Source: Anagrus nilaparvatae (Eukaryota; Arthropoda; Insecta; Hymenoptera; Mymaridae). Taken from it: 64,000 nt of DNA. The notes below the pieces were generated by a model. It saw nothing but the letters and a program-made list of their open reading frames with translations. It had not been told where the DNA came from and made no database searches. A program made the position numbers and the translations under genes. Every line of letters starts with the position of its first letter. Position 1 is the first letter of the stretch. The stretch spans positions 22,316,501-22,380,500 of the forward strand of contig JAKSXM010000272.1 in assembly GCA_022575985.1 (NCBI GenBank). Reading direction: 5' to 3'. Positions 11,433 through 24,673 of the stretch are shown piece by piece.

Positions 11433-13753
11433 CCGCGTAGTTTTAGATTATCTGACACAAATATGGGCCAAACAATTTGCCATATATGGGATATTGTATT
11501 TCCCATATATGAGAAAATGTATTTCCCAAATATCGCCAATAATTATTGGCCATATATGGACAGAATTTTTTAAACTTGATTTTTAAAATCTTTTAATTTT
11601 TATAATATTTATATAAGTATTTTAATATTTTAATGAAGTAAAATGAAATAAAAAATTTTCTGTTTTAAAAAAACGTATTTATTTGATTAGCTTATTATTT
11701 TTTTACAATACAAAAAGTTAACACTTTAATAAAAAGTAAAAAATACTAACATAAATTATGCTCTAAATTTTAAGTAAAAAAATACTAAATTTTCTTTTTG
11801 ACTGTCAGAATATTCAAACATCAGATTGGATTGCCTCTTGACCAATGGAACCTGTAACATAAATAAGTGCAATTTTTTCGTTACTTTACTTTTAAGAAAT
11901 CAAAATTAACGAAAATTATAAATTTTAAATATTAATTGCTCTGGAAATGAACAATCGAAAGTACCCAAACGAAGACTTATTTTTAAAAATTCTTAAAATA
12001 CCTCAAATTTGAATTAAAAAAATCTTAGAATATTTAGCATTCAATTTTATCAAAGAAATTTTATTAAAGATTTCATTTTTAACCAACTAAAATCTTTACT
12101 AGTTAAGCTGCTGAAATTAATTTCCATAAAAATTTCAGCCAGAAAATTGGTAAAAAAAAAGGTTAAAAATAAAATTTTTCAATCATACCTGAAATTAATT
12201 TAGCGACTTCGAGACTTTGATTAATATGGATCTAAATTTATCATGCCTGGATCTAGAGCCTGGATTATATTAGAAGCTGATTAGAAGCCAAGATTTATTC
12301 CGCGAGGTTATTTTTTCTGGAAAATAAGGATTTTTTTTCTTCAAAAATTTAGGGTTATAATAATCATTCGAAAAAAAAAAATAAAAATAAATAACTTTTT
12401 ACTGTATAACTTACATTTAATTTATTATTTTATTTTGCAAAATTTTTCTTTTCGTGTAGTTTTATTCTTCTAATTTTTTTCTCGATTTTCTTTCAATAAT
12501 AACGATAATAATACATTTTTTCTTAAAATTTTCTTGGTAAAAACTAAACATAACATATTTAACCCCAAATTTGTACAATTCTAGTTTCATATTTATTATA
12601 AAATTGACAACTTCTGCTGTTCAAATAATGTTTTTTTTCGTCGAGGTAATTGATGTTTATGTCGCTAGTTTTTAATTATAAAAAAAATAATTTAACAATT
12701 ATTGAAAGAAGATCAGAAGAATAAAACTACACGAAAAGAAAAATTTTGCAAAATAAAATAATAAATTAAATGTAAGTTATACAGTAAAAAGTTATTTATT
12801 TTTATTTTTTTTTTTCGAATGATTATTATAACCCTAAATTTTTGAAGAAAAAAAATCCTTATTTTCCAGAAAAAATAACCTCGCGGAATAAATCTTGGCT
12901 TCTAATCAGCTTCTAATATAATCCAGGCTCTAGATCCAGGCATGATAAATTTAGATCCATATTAATCAAAGTCTCGAAGTCGCTAAATTAATTTCAGGTA
13001 TGATTGAAAAATTTTATTTTTAACCTTTTTTTTTACCAATTTTCTGGCTGAAATTTTTATGGAAATTAATTTCAGCAGCTTAACTAGTAAAGATTTTAGT
13101 TGGTTAAAAATGAAATCTTTAATAAAATTTCTTTGATAAAATTGAATGCTAAATATTCTAAGATTTTTTTAATTCAAATTTGAGGTATTTTAAGAATTTT
13201 TAAAAATAAGTCTTCGTTTGGGTACTTTCGATTGTTCATTTCCAGAGCAATTAATATTTAAAATTTATAATTTTCGTTAATTTTGATTTCTTAAAAGTAA
13301 AGTAACGAAAAAATTGCACTTATTTATGTTACAGGTTCCATTGGTCAAGAGGCAATCCAATCTGATGTTTGAATATTCTGACAGTCAAAAAGAAAATTTA
13401 GTATTTTTTTACTTAAAATTTAGAGCATAATTTATGTTAGTATTTTTTACTTTTTATTAAAGTGTTAACTTTTTGTATTGTAAAAAAATAATAAGCTAAT
13501 CAAATAAATACGTTTTTTTAAAACAGAAAATTTTTTATTTCATTTTACTTCATTAAAATATTAAAATACTTATATAAATATTATAAAAATTAAAAGATTT
13601 TAAAAATCAAGTTTAAAAAATTCTGTCCATATATGGCCAATAATTATTGGCGATATTTGGGAAATACATTTTCTCATATATGGGAAATACAATATCCCAT
13701 ATATGGCAAATTGTTTGGCCCATATTTGTGTCAGATAATCTAAAACTACGCGG
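11433..13753. repeat. Giant near-perfect palindrome, about 1.07-kb arms
   Basis: CCGCGTAGTTTTAGATTATC at 11433 is matched by its complement ending at 13753. The two arms (11433-12500 and about 12690-13753) are essentially identical over long stretches, for example the block with CCTGGATCTAGAGCCTGGAT and its mirror. The spacer is about 190 bp. Near each outer end lie several copies of CCATATATGG-type words (11480-11560 and mirror 13625-13705). There is no transposase frame. The high arm identity implies recent origin or gene conversion. If transcribed it would fold into a kilobase dsRNA. Confidence 0.9.
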
Positions 13754-15900
13754 AGGAAAAATTTAATCCTTAAGAAAATAATTTTTATTCTTTTATTAAT
13801 ACTTTTCTCATTACTTTATATATTACATATACATACTCATACAAATATATAATAATAATTACTTAGAAAATCGTAAAGCCAAGTAATATATCTGTGTTTA
13901 AATATAATAATATTATTTAAATACTAAAAGCTAAAAAAGCAATAAATGATATGCAGCTGTCTATGTAGATATTAGTGGATTTTATACATATGGGGTATTC
14001 TATTCTAATTTAATGGGTTATGATATATGACAAGAAAATTACCTGAAGCCCCTGTACAAAATTTCATTTTTTTGATGATGCAGGGCCAAGGGGTGCCCTG
14101 CGAAAAAAACTCGGAAAAAAGGTATACAGATCTAACAAGGAGAAACGATGTTTTTGGATCCCCAAATCAATTCAGAATGCGGAGGGTGCTGCCAGTATAT
14201 ATTTGGCGAAAAAATAAAGTATCTGTGTTATTTAAAAGATAATTAATCTATATAAAATCCAATACCTTGTAACTTGAAGTCCCCTGTTTTTTGGCCCATT
14301 CAATTAGGTAATAGTTAAATAGGGAATTAATGTTAATAATAATGTTTTACAACCTAATTAATAAACTCATTTAGTTTGCTTGGGTCATACAATACGTACG
14401 CTTGTCGCACTTTTGTCGCACAGTTACTGAAGGTGAGTAAACCATCAAAAATGAATCATGATAGTTTATTTGGTGAAGCTGCGGCCAGCAAAGATATTTA
14501 TACTGACAAGGAAGATTCGTATGCAAGTTTGGCCATAATATAGGATAAACTATACCAGTTTATCAACCTCGGTTTCATGTCAATTTATAAACGTGCAATT
14601 TTGACCATTCCTAATTTTTGCTGATGCACCATAATATTCTATTTTTTTTAACAGGTTCAATTTTTTTTTTAATTGCTTATGCATTTTATCAATGACTTTA
14701 AAATTAATGTTTTGGCTATTTTATGACATTCTATTACAATGCCTGAAAGTGGTTGAAGAAAAAATGAATGGATAAAAATGAAAACATCATACAGGCACGT
14801 AGCTAGGGAGTGAAGGAAAAAAGTAGGAAAAATGCAATTTAGAGGTGGAAATTTTACTTTCAAGCCCCCCCCCCTAAAAAATCTCTTCGTTCCTTGTCAT
14901 AAAATTCTTTGTAGAACACAAAAGTACCACTATTTTGGCCAAATATAATTTTTCATCAATGCATTTTTCCTTTATTCTGCTGACTAACCTGAAACTCCCC
15001 ATATACATGTAACATATGAGGCCTTACTGCATTATAATATAAAAATATTTCAATTTATATTGTAATATTTACATGTGTTATACTTATATATCATCAAAAA
15101 GATATAACACACCAAAAGCAGGTGTAAATATCTCTATTGTTATAATCAATCATTATATATCATATCAAAAGATTTTGATTTATATTTAATACGGTATGTA
15201 ATTTAATGTGTCAAATTAAAAAATTTAATTATTTTCAATAATACAATATTTTTTTTTTATGATATAATTTAATTAATTTTTTTTTTTGACGTGAGTACAA
15301 TTTTGTTTAATTATGATTAATTTAAGTTTTATGTATGCATTAAAAATATTTATTAAAAATACAGTTATATGCTTATTGATTATATTTTTAATTTTAATTT
15401 ATCTGACGAATATTGACTTTTTCTAGTTTTATTTTTTTATTATCATGCGTACCGTTAGAAAAGTTATTTTTTATGATACAAATGCTTTTGCGATGTCAGA
15501 AATTGTTTTTGATAAATATCAGGTGCATGTATAATTGAAATTTTGTGAAGTATATGCGGGAATATAATTTACAAAAATATTTTATGGTTTATCATTTTTT
15601 CAGGAACTCGTTCAGAAATAATCAAATTTGAATCCCAATAAAGTAAATTTTTTAATCATTTTACGATTTCAAATTAAAATCAAATTAAAACAATCAAAAT
15701 ACTATATATTAATAATCTGTATAGATAATTATGAGCTTGTGAGGGCTTTTAACAAATATAAATACATTAAATGATTCTTTTAAAAAAATTTGTTTAAAAA
15801 AAAGTTTTTGCTTATGAAGGACTGAAACTTTGGAATTATATATAATTAAATTTTAATTTTTCGTTATTATCCAATTTCTTGGATCTTATATACGAGTCTT
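13754..15900. other. Intergenic, no gene recognised
   Basis: AT-rich sequence. At 14793-14875 the motif GGCACGTAGCTAGGGAG followed by a run of 10 C resembles one end of a common insect MITE class (inference), but I cannot find the partner end. Short frames at 14027-14242 and 14669-14863 have no recognisable motif. Confidence 0.4.
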
Positions 15901-17924
15901 TCTGAGCCACAACGGCAATGTTTGGCAGGTCGAGTCATCGGATCTGACCCAAATTTTTTCCATTAAATAGCACGAGTTATGGCTAATCAAACTATTGTTG
16001 GGCGGCGCTCAACCAGTGTTGGTGTTTTTCAGGAAAACATAGCCTTTAAAAAAAATTTTGAAACTGTGGTTATATAGGGAAATCCCTGGATAACCAATTC
16101 CTGCCATTAGTTTTTCGGAAAATCCCCAGGAAATTCTGGAAAATGTGAAAACGTATTTTCGTAAAAATCAAAACATCTCATTTCCCGCCATTTTTCTTTT
16201 TTTTAAATTTTTTTAAATTGAAATCCCATCGAACTGTCCGAAAAAAATTTTCTGTTTCGGCCATTAAGTCGGTTTTAGCCTGTTACTATTTTCACATTCT
16301 TAATACTTATATATTTAATAAGCCTTAAAGGGTTAAAAAAATTAACTTCTTTTCTTCCAGAATCGAATATCCAAGGAAAAAGTAGTCCAAAACAAAAAAA
16401 ATTTTGCTTTTTTATATGAAAATTAACTGTCTTATTAAACGGCCAGGCTGCTTGAATTTTCAAGCAAAGCAGCCTGGACGTGCATGTTTATAGTGATTCC
16501 AATTTTAGGGTCCATAACGACATATTATTTTCTTTATATAACCACAATATTTTTTCATTATGCTATACTTATAAAGTTTTCGGACGGCTAAATTTTTCAA
16601 ATTCAAAATCGTGGAGTTAAACAAAGTAGATTGGTAACCTTAAAATCTATAATTTGAGTTATTTCAAGCATTTTAAAGATATGACTAACAGTTTTTGGAG
16701 TTAGGCACTGATAACGATTCTGAAATGAGCTTTATTTTAAAAATGATTAAAATATTTTAAGTACCGATTTTAAGCTTGAAAATTTATAAATTGATTTTTA
16801 AAATAAAAATCAGATTTCAGAATCGTGATTAGAGATTTTGAAAACATACCAGGCATACCGAAATTGCATTTTTTGTAAAAATTTCGTTTATTTTGGATAA
16901 TTTTTCGAAATTAACTCAAAAATAGCCATTGAAAATTGATTGACATTTTTAAAATAGTTTGAAATGTCAAAAATACGTATTCAGTGAGATGTATGAATTT
17001 TGTGTTATTTAAAAATTTTTGATGCATACGTCATAATTATTATTACTGCTGGTGCCCTAAATATTATATGAAAAGCGTTGTATTAAAATTGTCACCGTCA
17101 AAAAATAAGAAAGGCTTTTTGTTTTATTATTATTATTAATATTTATAAATAATTTTAATCTTGGAAAACACTAATTATACTCATTTTTTGTTTAACATTT
17201 TAAAATCATGATTTGTTGGGCTTTGTAAAAAAAATTTTGCATTTTACAGTCTTCATTTTATTATTCTTTGATATTATGTTAAATCTTGATAAAAATTAAA
17301 GATATATAAAGCATCTATTGTCTATTTAAATAAATATAAAAATTTGGTTTTTCTCATTATTTCTTAAATTAATCTTTTAAATTGCACTTTTAAATGTATT
17401 TAAATTTTGAAAATTATAAAAATATTTATTTCAAACAATGATATTTTATGGGAGTACTTATATATATAATAATAAAGTAATAAAAATGTCATTTTTTAAA
17501 TAATGAAAAATTAAATAAAATTTATGTTGTAAAAAAGTAAACAGTCTTTTTTCAAAAAAATAAAGATTAAATTTTAAATATTAAGCAAGATTCCACTCCC
17601 AAATTTTAAAAGAATTAATTTTATTATAGGTATGGCTAAAAAGCATAAATATGCGTGGAAATCAAAGTTTTCTCACAATTTTTATCAAAGTATCTTTATG
17701 GCTGTCGCAGACAAATCTTCTCTAGCCTTATACGTCATAAAAAAGAATTTTTTAAATCTGACATCATTACTCTGCTGTTTATGGATCTTAAACGAAAAAT
17801 TTTTTGGATTCATAGTTCAAAACGAAACCAAATTTATAGGCTACAAAATTTCCTCAGATCCCATATTGCCTCATTTAGATTAATTTAGCCCACAACCTAA
17901 ACTCCAATGTAGAAATATTATTAA
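15901..17924. other. Intergenic, repeat-like, no gene
   Basis: 16445-16480 has an imperfect hairpin of CAGGCTGCTT and AAGCAAAGCAGCCTG; its TTTTCAAGCAAAGCAGCCTG recurs exactly at about 45250. 16600-16870 has words (CGATTCTGAAAT, CAGAATCGTGATTA) reminiscent of the inverted-repeat family at 34028, so this may be a very decayed relative. The overlapping 83-aa and 77-aa frames at 17632-17888 share no recognisable domain and are not called. Confidence 0.3.
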
Positions 17925-18080
17925 AGGCCAATGACAAGAAAACTAAAGTTTCCCGAATCACGCGTAAATTCCCATCTGAGGTAAACTGCAGTTTGATGCT
18001 CTAAGTCTTTTTTATGGACAATTGGACAAGGCCGTATAAAATTTTAATTGTTCTTAAAAACATAAAAATATATATCCTTA
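17925..18080 (-). repeat. Dispersed repeat copy (inverted relative to 24-kb and 27-kb copies)
   Basis: Contains TTTTTTATGGACA...CAAGGCCGTATAAAAT, the complement of the ATTTTATACGATCCTTGTCC-type block at about 27090 and the related block at about 24130. The similarity is imperfect and extends roughly 150 bp. Probably part of an old transposon family. Confidence 0.45.
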
Positions 18081-19790
18081 TGTAAAATTTTCCGCGAAAT
18101 TCATATTTTTGATCAGACTTTTAATGGTCACGTGACTTGGTGAAAAATTTGAAATTTGTAAAAAATGAACTTTTAAAAATTTATTTTTTTATCTAGTGCG
18201 CTCTCAAAACCCAAAAGCCCAGAATTTTCTCCTTTGCTTTAAAAAATTTGAATTACTAGTCAGGAGTATTTAGAACCGTATATACTAGAGGATTTTTTAT
18301 CCATAATACTTTTAATAAATCGACTTTTAAAAAAAAGCGGCATATTTTATTGATTTATCGCGCATGTGCAGTTCAAAAAAAAATTTTTGAATCCAAAAAT
18401 GGATTCTACGGAAAATCTTCAAACTGTACCTAAAAGGAAAAAAATTTTCATGTTAATTTGAGTTTTTTACCGAACAAAAACGAAAAATTATCTTTTATTT
18501 TTCTAACTTTTTTTAAAAAGTCTAAAACACAAAAACGACTGCCGAAAATCGAGGAATGAATCTTATGAGCTAAAGAATGACTTGGAGACTTATTTTTATA
18601 GTGGTGCTTTCGAGAAAAAACATTTTGGAACCGATTAAAATACTGCAGAACATGCATATTATACCGGTTTGGTTTAAATTGAGCTATATAAGAGATTTTA
18701 AGCCATCAATTTTAATATTATTAGGTTTTGGCCCCTTCTGAAATTTCTTGGCCTCTCCCGAAAAAATTTTCTGGTTACTTGCCTGATAATGAATAATAAT
18801 TAACCCAAACGTTTAACAGGTAAGAAAATAATGTATTTACACAGTTATTTAGAATAATTGAAAGAAGTAAAAAATGTAAAACTACAGATTTATTTAGATA
18901 AGCATTTACTTTTTGTCAAAAATTTGTTTTTCAAAAAAAACTTTTAAATTAAAATTTATTGAATTTATTCAATAATTGCAGTTTGGAATTAAAAAAAATT
19001 TTTAAGTTCACTTTTAAAAGAGATAAGAAAAACGAAAATTTCACGAATAGAGACTCTTTTAACACTCGTTAATGAATCTGTTGCAATATTTTAAAAATTC
19101 CTCATAATTTAAATATAAAATTGAATTAATAACTAACCACCTAAAAACCTTACAAAACACCCAAATTAAAAAAAAAAAAAAAACAGAAAAAAAAAATAAT
19201 TTGTTATCCTCATTAAATAACTTGATTAATTGATTAAATCAACCCTTCATACCCGAACAAAAAAATGAATTACAAAACACATGTAATACCAATTATTTAT
19301 ACATAAAAAGAAACATAACCTACAAAAATAAATCATAACCATTAAATTATACACCAAACTCAAAAAAACTTACCCCTATTTACATGGAATAGAGTAATTT
19401 ATCATATTATTATTCTTTTAAAAAAAACATACCCTTTCTTTTTCAATTATATCATACAACATAAATATTATACAATTGTGTGTGTGTCTAAAAGTCATAA
19501 GTCATTAAAAATTACATATTTTTTTATTATTCGCATTGTCAGTTCTTTTTTTTCATTATTATTAACCCTATAATACACATAAATGATATACATAACAATA
19601 AAAAAATGTAGTTTTTTTTAAATCTCGCTAAAAAAAAGTTTCTTTCATTTTACGCTTGATCCGTACAAAATCAAGCTCATCAAAACAATATATACAACCC
19701 TATCTCCTCTCTTAAAAAAAAAAAAAATACACAATAACAATAAAAAAGTACATAATATTCAATTTCACTCCCTTCTTATTTTATGTTTAC
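18081..19790. other. Intergenic, AT-rich, no gene
   Basis: Long A-rich runs (for example 19165-19182) and one strand-biased A/C-rich stretch (19130-19500). Only spurious frames. No repeat partner noticed. Confidence 0.35.
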
Positions 19791-19830
19791 GTAGTCTTTA
19801 TTTTTTTACCCCCACTTTTATTTAAAAAAC

Positions 19831-19939
19831 GTGGGCGTGTTTTAAAGAAATTTAAGTCACGCCTGTTTTTAAAAACTTAAAACTAATAGTATTTATTTTT
19901 ATTTGTTATTTAAACCACGCCTACATTGTTATGTAAACC
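19831..19939. promoter_or_regulatory. Cluster of GGGCGTG boxes upstream of FoxB
   Basis: In otherwise AT-rich DNA, GTGGGCGTG (19831-19839), CACGCC (19858-19863) and CCACGCC (19915-19921) form three copies of the same GC-box-like GGCGTG core, a sequence class bound by Sp/KLF/Btd and Zic/Gli zinc-finger proteins. TGTAAACC (19932-19939) resembles a forkhead site. The cluster lies 530-640 bp upstream of the FoxB start codon. A second GC-richer block follows at about 19965-20060. The regulatory role is inferred from composition and position only. Confidence 0.3.
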
Positions 19940-19964
19940 AATAATATTAATGAATTTTTTTAAG

Positions 19965-20470
19965 TGGGGGACTGAAGTTGTCGATTGTAGCGCCAAGGGT
20001 GTGGGTATTGTTAGATTCTATCGACAGTCCCTCGGTAAACTCCGAGTGTGGAAGCTGTGATGTTTCTTGGTCGCTCTTGTTTGTTTGTTTTTTATTTTTT
20101 TAGTATTTAAATAAAAAATTGTTCTTTTTTTTTGTAATTGAAAACAATAAATCTTTTTTTTTTTTGGATGTGAAATATTTTTGGTGGCTTTGAATTTTGT
20201 GAGCACATGAGTTTATGCTAAAAATGGCATTTTTTAGTGGAATTAAGTGACAGCAAATAATAAGTGCAGTGTCTTTTATCAAAAAAATTTTGTGAAAAGA
20301 CTGAAAAAATAAAAATGAAAATCATAAAAAGAAAAATCTTTGTGAAACTAAGAAGAAAATTCTAGTACCCCAAAAAAAAATGTCAAAAATAACAAGATGA
20401 TATAATTCTAAAGCAAACTAAAAAAAACTAGAGAACAATAAATAAATTTAAAAAAAATAATTTTTTAAAA
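19965..20470 (+). promoter_or_regulatory. Candidate FoxB proximal promoter and 5' UTR
   Basis: This is the stretch immediately upstream of the FoxB ATG. The 19965-20060 part is unusually complex and GC-richer (it includes GTCCCTCGGTAAACTCCGAG), followed by T-rich then A-rich sequence up to the ATG. No unambiguous TATA box or initiator can be picked among the AT tracts, so the transcription start is not assigned. The two overlapping minus-strand frames here (20018-20282) have low-complexity Lys/Phe-rich products and are not genes. Confidence 0.3.
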
Positions 20471-20689
20471 ATGCCACGACCGTCGCGCGATACCTACGGT
20501 GATCAAAAACCACCATATTCATATATCTCATTAACAGCAATGGCAATATGGTCATCAAGAGATAAAATGTTACCATTAGCTGAAATTTATAAATTTATAG
20601 CCGACAGATTTCCATATTACAGAAAAGATACTAGAAGATGGCAAAATTCACTTAGGCATAATTTATCGTTTAATGATTGTTTTATTAAG
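20471..20689 (+). CDS. FoxB: FoxB forkhead transcription factor, coding exon 1
   Basis: This exon encodes residues 1-73 of a nuclear sequence-specific DNA-binding protein. The start [20 protein letters not shown] is the characteristic N-terminus of FoxB proteins (vertebrate FOXB1/2, Drosophila fd96Ca/fd96Cb), in which the forkhead domain begins almost at the initiator Met. The domain starts near residue 12, and recognition helix 3 carries [13 protein letters not shown] at 57-69, with the near-invariant RHNLSF at 62-67. The ATG is the first in frame and matches the family start. The exon ends after FIK in ..AAG/GTAAAT (GT at 20690), phase 0; reading on into the intron gives a non-conserved tail, so the 112-aa open frame to 20809 is not the real product. 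In the family FoxB acts in neural and ventral ectoderm patterning; that role here is inferred. The family call is strong, the one-to-one orthology less so. Confidence 0.95.
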
Positions 20690-22327
20690 GTAAATTTATT
20701 TTCAATCTATTTTTGTATACCTAAAACCGTCGGTTTTATTAAATTAATGCGAATTATGTATAAAAATAGAAATAACAGTCAAAATTACTGTTTCATAAAT
20801 AGGGTTTAACAAGAAAATTATGGCTTTATATATGACTATTTTTATAAAAATGAAAAAATTACAGTTAAAGAAATATTAAATAGATGTACTTTATGATAAT
20901 GGCAGGCTATACTGCATAATAATAGAATCAATTTTTTTCATAAAATGCTACTGGCTTTTATGTTTTATTGATTAAGTAAAGTTAAATTTCAGATTTATTA
21001 TGTAATTATTCAATTAGATACTTTAATTTTAATGGAATTTAATTATTAAATTTTGTAACTTTTAATTAACACTTTGGGTATTAATGGTAAAGTTTTAAAA
21101 TTTATGTACATTAAGGTGTCGCGAATTATTAGAGAAAATTTAGAACAAATAATATTCACGTGTTGGATGGAAATATGTTTTTTTGGCAGTTATCTGAATG
21201 CACATATTGTTCGATAAATCACTATTTTTGGCTTCGTTTTGGATGATTATTTATAATTGAATAGGGCTATTTTCTATTTTTCTGGCCGTGAGCCGCAATT
21301 TACTGTTTTTCGCTGGAAAAAAAAGTTTTATGAAGCTTTTTTAGTAAAAAAATAAAATAATACTTCAGTTTATTAATCAGTTTTTTTTTTCTTGTGAGTA
21401 TAAGTGGAATGTACTATGAAAAATGAGGAAAATTGAAATTATTTTATTTTTAATTAATGTGCCTGAGAGATATACGTTGCGAATTTTCAATTCTGTGACG
21501 TGAAAAAAAAATTCAAAATTTTTCCTTGTTTAGATTAAAATCTCGTTTTCCTCATAGAATTCAGAGTTTCCAAAGCATAATATAACTGCAAAAATGTTAA
21601 AAATACCACGGGCTTAAGCCTTAGGCAGACCACGTGGTTATAAAGTCACTCAAGACCAAGCATTATAGAACAAACTTAAATTTAACTGCTGTTTTATAAA
21701 AATGAATATCACCGGAATTAGTTTGCAATTCCATTCAAATTTCAACTCAAAAACTAAAAAACTTGGGTATAGTAAAATTTTTAAAATAATAAATTTTTTG
21801 TAGCAGCCTAATATACATTTATATTTAATAAACCAGTGTAACTAGTATATAAATACTTAACACAATAAAAATAATCAATAACAAAGTTAAGTAAACCTTC
21901 AAATAAGTACAATTTGTAGTTAAAAGTACATACATACAATATTGTCATATATAATTTTGATAATTAAAAGACACTTAGTTTATACTTTTAAATACAATAA
22001 AAATTTAATATAGGTACACACATATACTTAAAAGTTCATATACAAGTTAGAATATTCGATTTGTAAAATGTATTTAAGTGGGTATAAACTAGAACTTTTA
22101 TAAAGTCAGTGTCATGTGCAAAAACCTTAACTAATAAAAAAGTTTTAAAGTCAATAGTAATATACAATTTTTTTTCAAGTGTTTATTTAATAACTTTTGA
22201 TTATTTTTCAAAGTCAGGTTAATTTTATTTATTTATTTTAATAATACAGTTTTTTATGCAATATGTAATACCTCATTTTTATTAGTGCTACCCTGGTGTG
22301 TAGTTAACACGTTTGAAAACACAATTG

Positions 22328-24673
22328 AAAAGTTAACTTTTTCAATTTTTTTCACTCATACCCACACACCATGAGGCTGGTGTACTTTGATTTTGGGTAA
22401 TAGGGTATTTTGTTGATTTGTTGAGTAGTGAGTTTTTTTGACAAATAGGTATATTCAAAAATTTAATAATCTGATTTTCTATAATATTTGCATGAATTTT
22501 TATAATTTATTTTCTAGATACGTGTAACGCAAAAAACTACTTTTAAATACTCGCGTGTGAAAATATTAGTAAGAAATTAACATAGAAATCTTATTTAATT
22601 TCATTATTTCCGCTTTTTAAAACTAAATAAGTTTAAAAATAAGATTGTAAATTTAATTTTTGTAAAAAATAAAAAAATGAAACGTAGTTTTTTATATTAC
22701 AATTTATGTTGTTTTGTAAATTACAATGTTATTACATGTAATTATTAACGGGTAAATTGATGCATTTGAAATTTCAAGAAAAATCTAAATTCATTTATTG
22801 AATTTTAAAATATACTGATGAGGTATTAAAAAAAATTATGGAAAATTTCCCCAAAATTTCTGTATTGATTCAATTATTTGCTTCAAGTTAGAAAAAAAAT
22901 TTGCGTTTTGATGTACAAATTTCAATCAGTCAAAGTAATATTCTTGAAAATTTAAGTACTATAAAATTTTTAAAATTTCAAGCGTAGGTGTTTGCATACT
23001 TATATATTAGGCTGGTTTAAAAATTTTTATTTAATTTTGTAAGCACAGTACCAAAAGTGACCATTATTTATAAAATATAAGTTTAACGAAAAAAATTTTA
23101 TAAAATACTTTTAGTAATTTCATGCTGACTAAAAAACTAATAAAATTGTCCAAAATGCCTGACAGAGTGTTAACCAATAAACTTGTGTTTGTAATTAAAA
23201 ATTGTCTAATTAAACTAAAAAATTATTTAACGGTTCCATTATTAATTTTTTAATTATTATAAAAAATTCAAGCTATTTTGTTTTCCTCATAATACAATTC
23301 ATAAACGTTGTAATAATTATATTATTTTAGCAATCCCCTCTATCCTCAAGTATAAATAATAAACTTTTTTGTATTATATAATATACTCAATTATCAACCC
23401 TTTTTCTTTCACTCTGTAAATTTATTTGTATTTGTGTATGTGTATGTTTTATAAAATACAAATATTATATTATGACACTTATTATTATTAAACATAAAAT
23501 GAGAAAATACGTGTTGAAAACAAACGCTAGTATAACTATAACCATTTTTATAGGGTGTAATGAAGCTTTTTAATTATTTAGAAGAAATTTCTTGTTATTT
23601 ATTTACAGTTGGTGTATAAAAGTTAGAAAATTATTTAGTATGTAATTTTTTTTTAATTGTTTCGAATATATATGATAAAATTTTACTTTGCATTATTTTT
23701 TGTAGCTTTTTGTTTATTAGTGAATTTTTTCAAAAGTTGTTTGAAAATTCATTTTTATAAAATTATAAAGCTTGAATTGAGCATTTGTGGTTTTTAGGCT
23801 ATTTTAATTTTGAGGATATTTCCTTGTTTACATTTATTATTCCAAGTCTTGAAATTGATAGCCAAGATACCAGCTGCTTACAAATATAATCTTATATAAA
23901 ATTTTCAAATTCAATGCAAATAACAATTTTTTCAAAGATTTTCTTCGCTTAGCTATGAAAATTTATCTTTTATTTTTTGAGTCTTTTAAACTAGGTGTAA
24001 ATTGTAATTTACATGCAGCGGAAGTATGTTTTTCTGGTCAGCGGCCAAAGAACACGAATTTCGTGTCTGCTGCGCGGTTGTAAATATATGTTTTTTCTTT
24101 ACTGATGCAAAAAAGTTTAATTTGGCCCTTGTCCATAAATAAAGAATGTCCCAAATTGCAAGATTGTCACCCTCAACTTCGCCTTGGAAGGTAATTTACG
24201 TGCGATTTGGACCGTTTTTTACTTTTCTTTACATGAGCTGTAAATATTCTATTTTGAAATATTTCGTGTTCTATTTAGAGTAAAGCTCGGAGTAAAGTAA
24301 CTTGTAAGTACTGTTTTTGTATGTAAAATTTCCCTGGCTACTTGATAGTTTCATTTATTTTCATTAAAATTTCTTTTCGTTTAATTGTAAAATTCAAAAA
24401 ATTAAAATTTATCACTGGAACAGAAATCACTTATTTTTGCAAAGAAAAACTTTTTTAGACATTTCTGTAACTATTTCAGATTAAAAAAAAATTCAGGTAT
24501 TAATGATTTTAACTCTTTTTAAGTCTTTAAGGCTAGAAAAAACCGCAATTGTCGCGCAGAATACGGAAATATTGAGTAGAATACTCGTACCGACGAAATC
24601 CAAAAAGTTACATAAAATTTAACCAACTGAAAAGTATTAACTTTTTCAATTTTTTTCACTTATACCCACACAT
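22328..24673. repeat. Short motif pair (22328-22371 and 24636-24673)
   Basis: AACTTTTTCAATTTTTTTCA followed by CT(C/T)ATACCCACACA occurs at both places in the FoxB intron in the same orientation, about 2.3 kb apart, with unrelated flanks. Only these two sites are meant, not the interval between. Could be paired ends of an element or a repeated regulatory word. Confidence 0.4.
24010..24240 (+). repeat. Dispersed repeat copy in FoxB intron
   Basis: This GC-richer block includes CCCTTGTCCATAAATAAAGA and GGTAATTTACG, parallel to TCCTTGTCCATAAAAAAAAA and GTGATTTACG in the 27010-27230 block, with similar spacing and a shared GGCCAAAGAA/GCGACCAAAA start. This is a decayed dispersed family, also seen inverted at 17925-18080. 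Confidence 0.45.

Noticed and set aside
17632..17888. Overlapping 83-aa and 77-aa frames
   Set aside because: No recognisable motif, no clear gene context, and adjacent to an old dispersed repeat.
20690..20809. Read-through extension of FoxB exon 1
   Set aside because: It leaves family similarity exactly at a GT donor, and the matching continuation is found at 39933.
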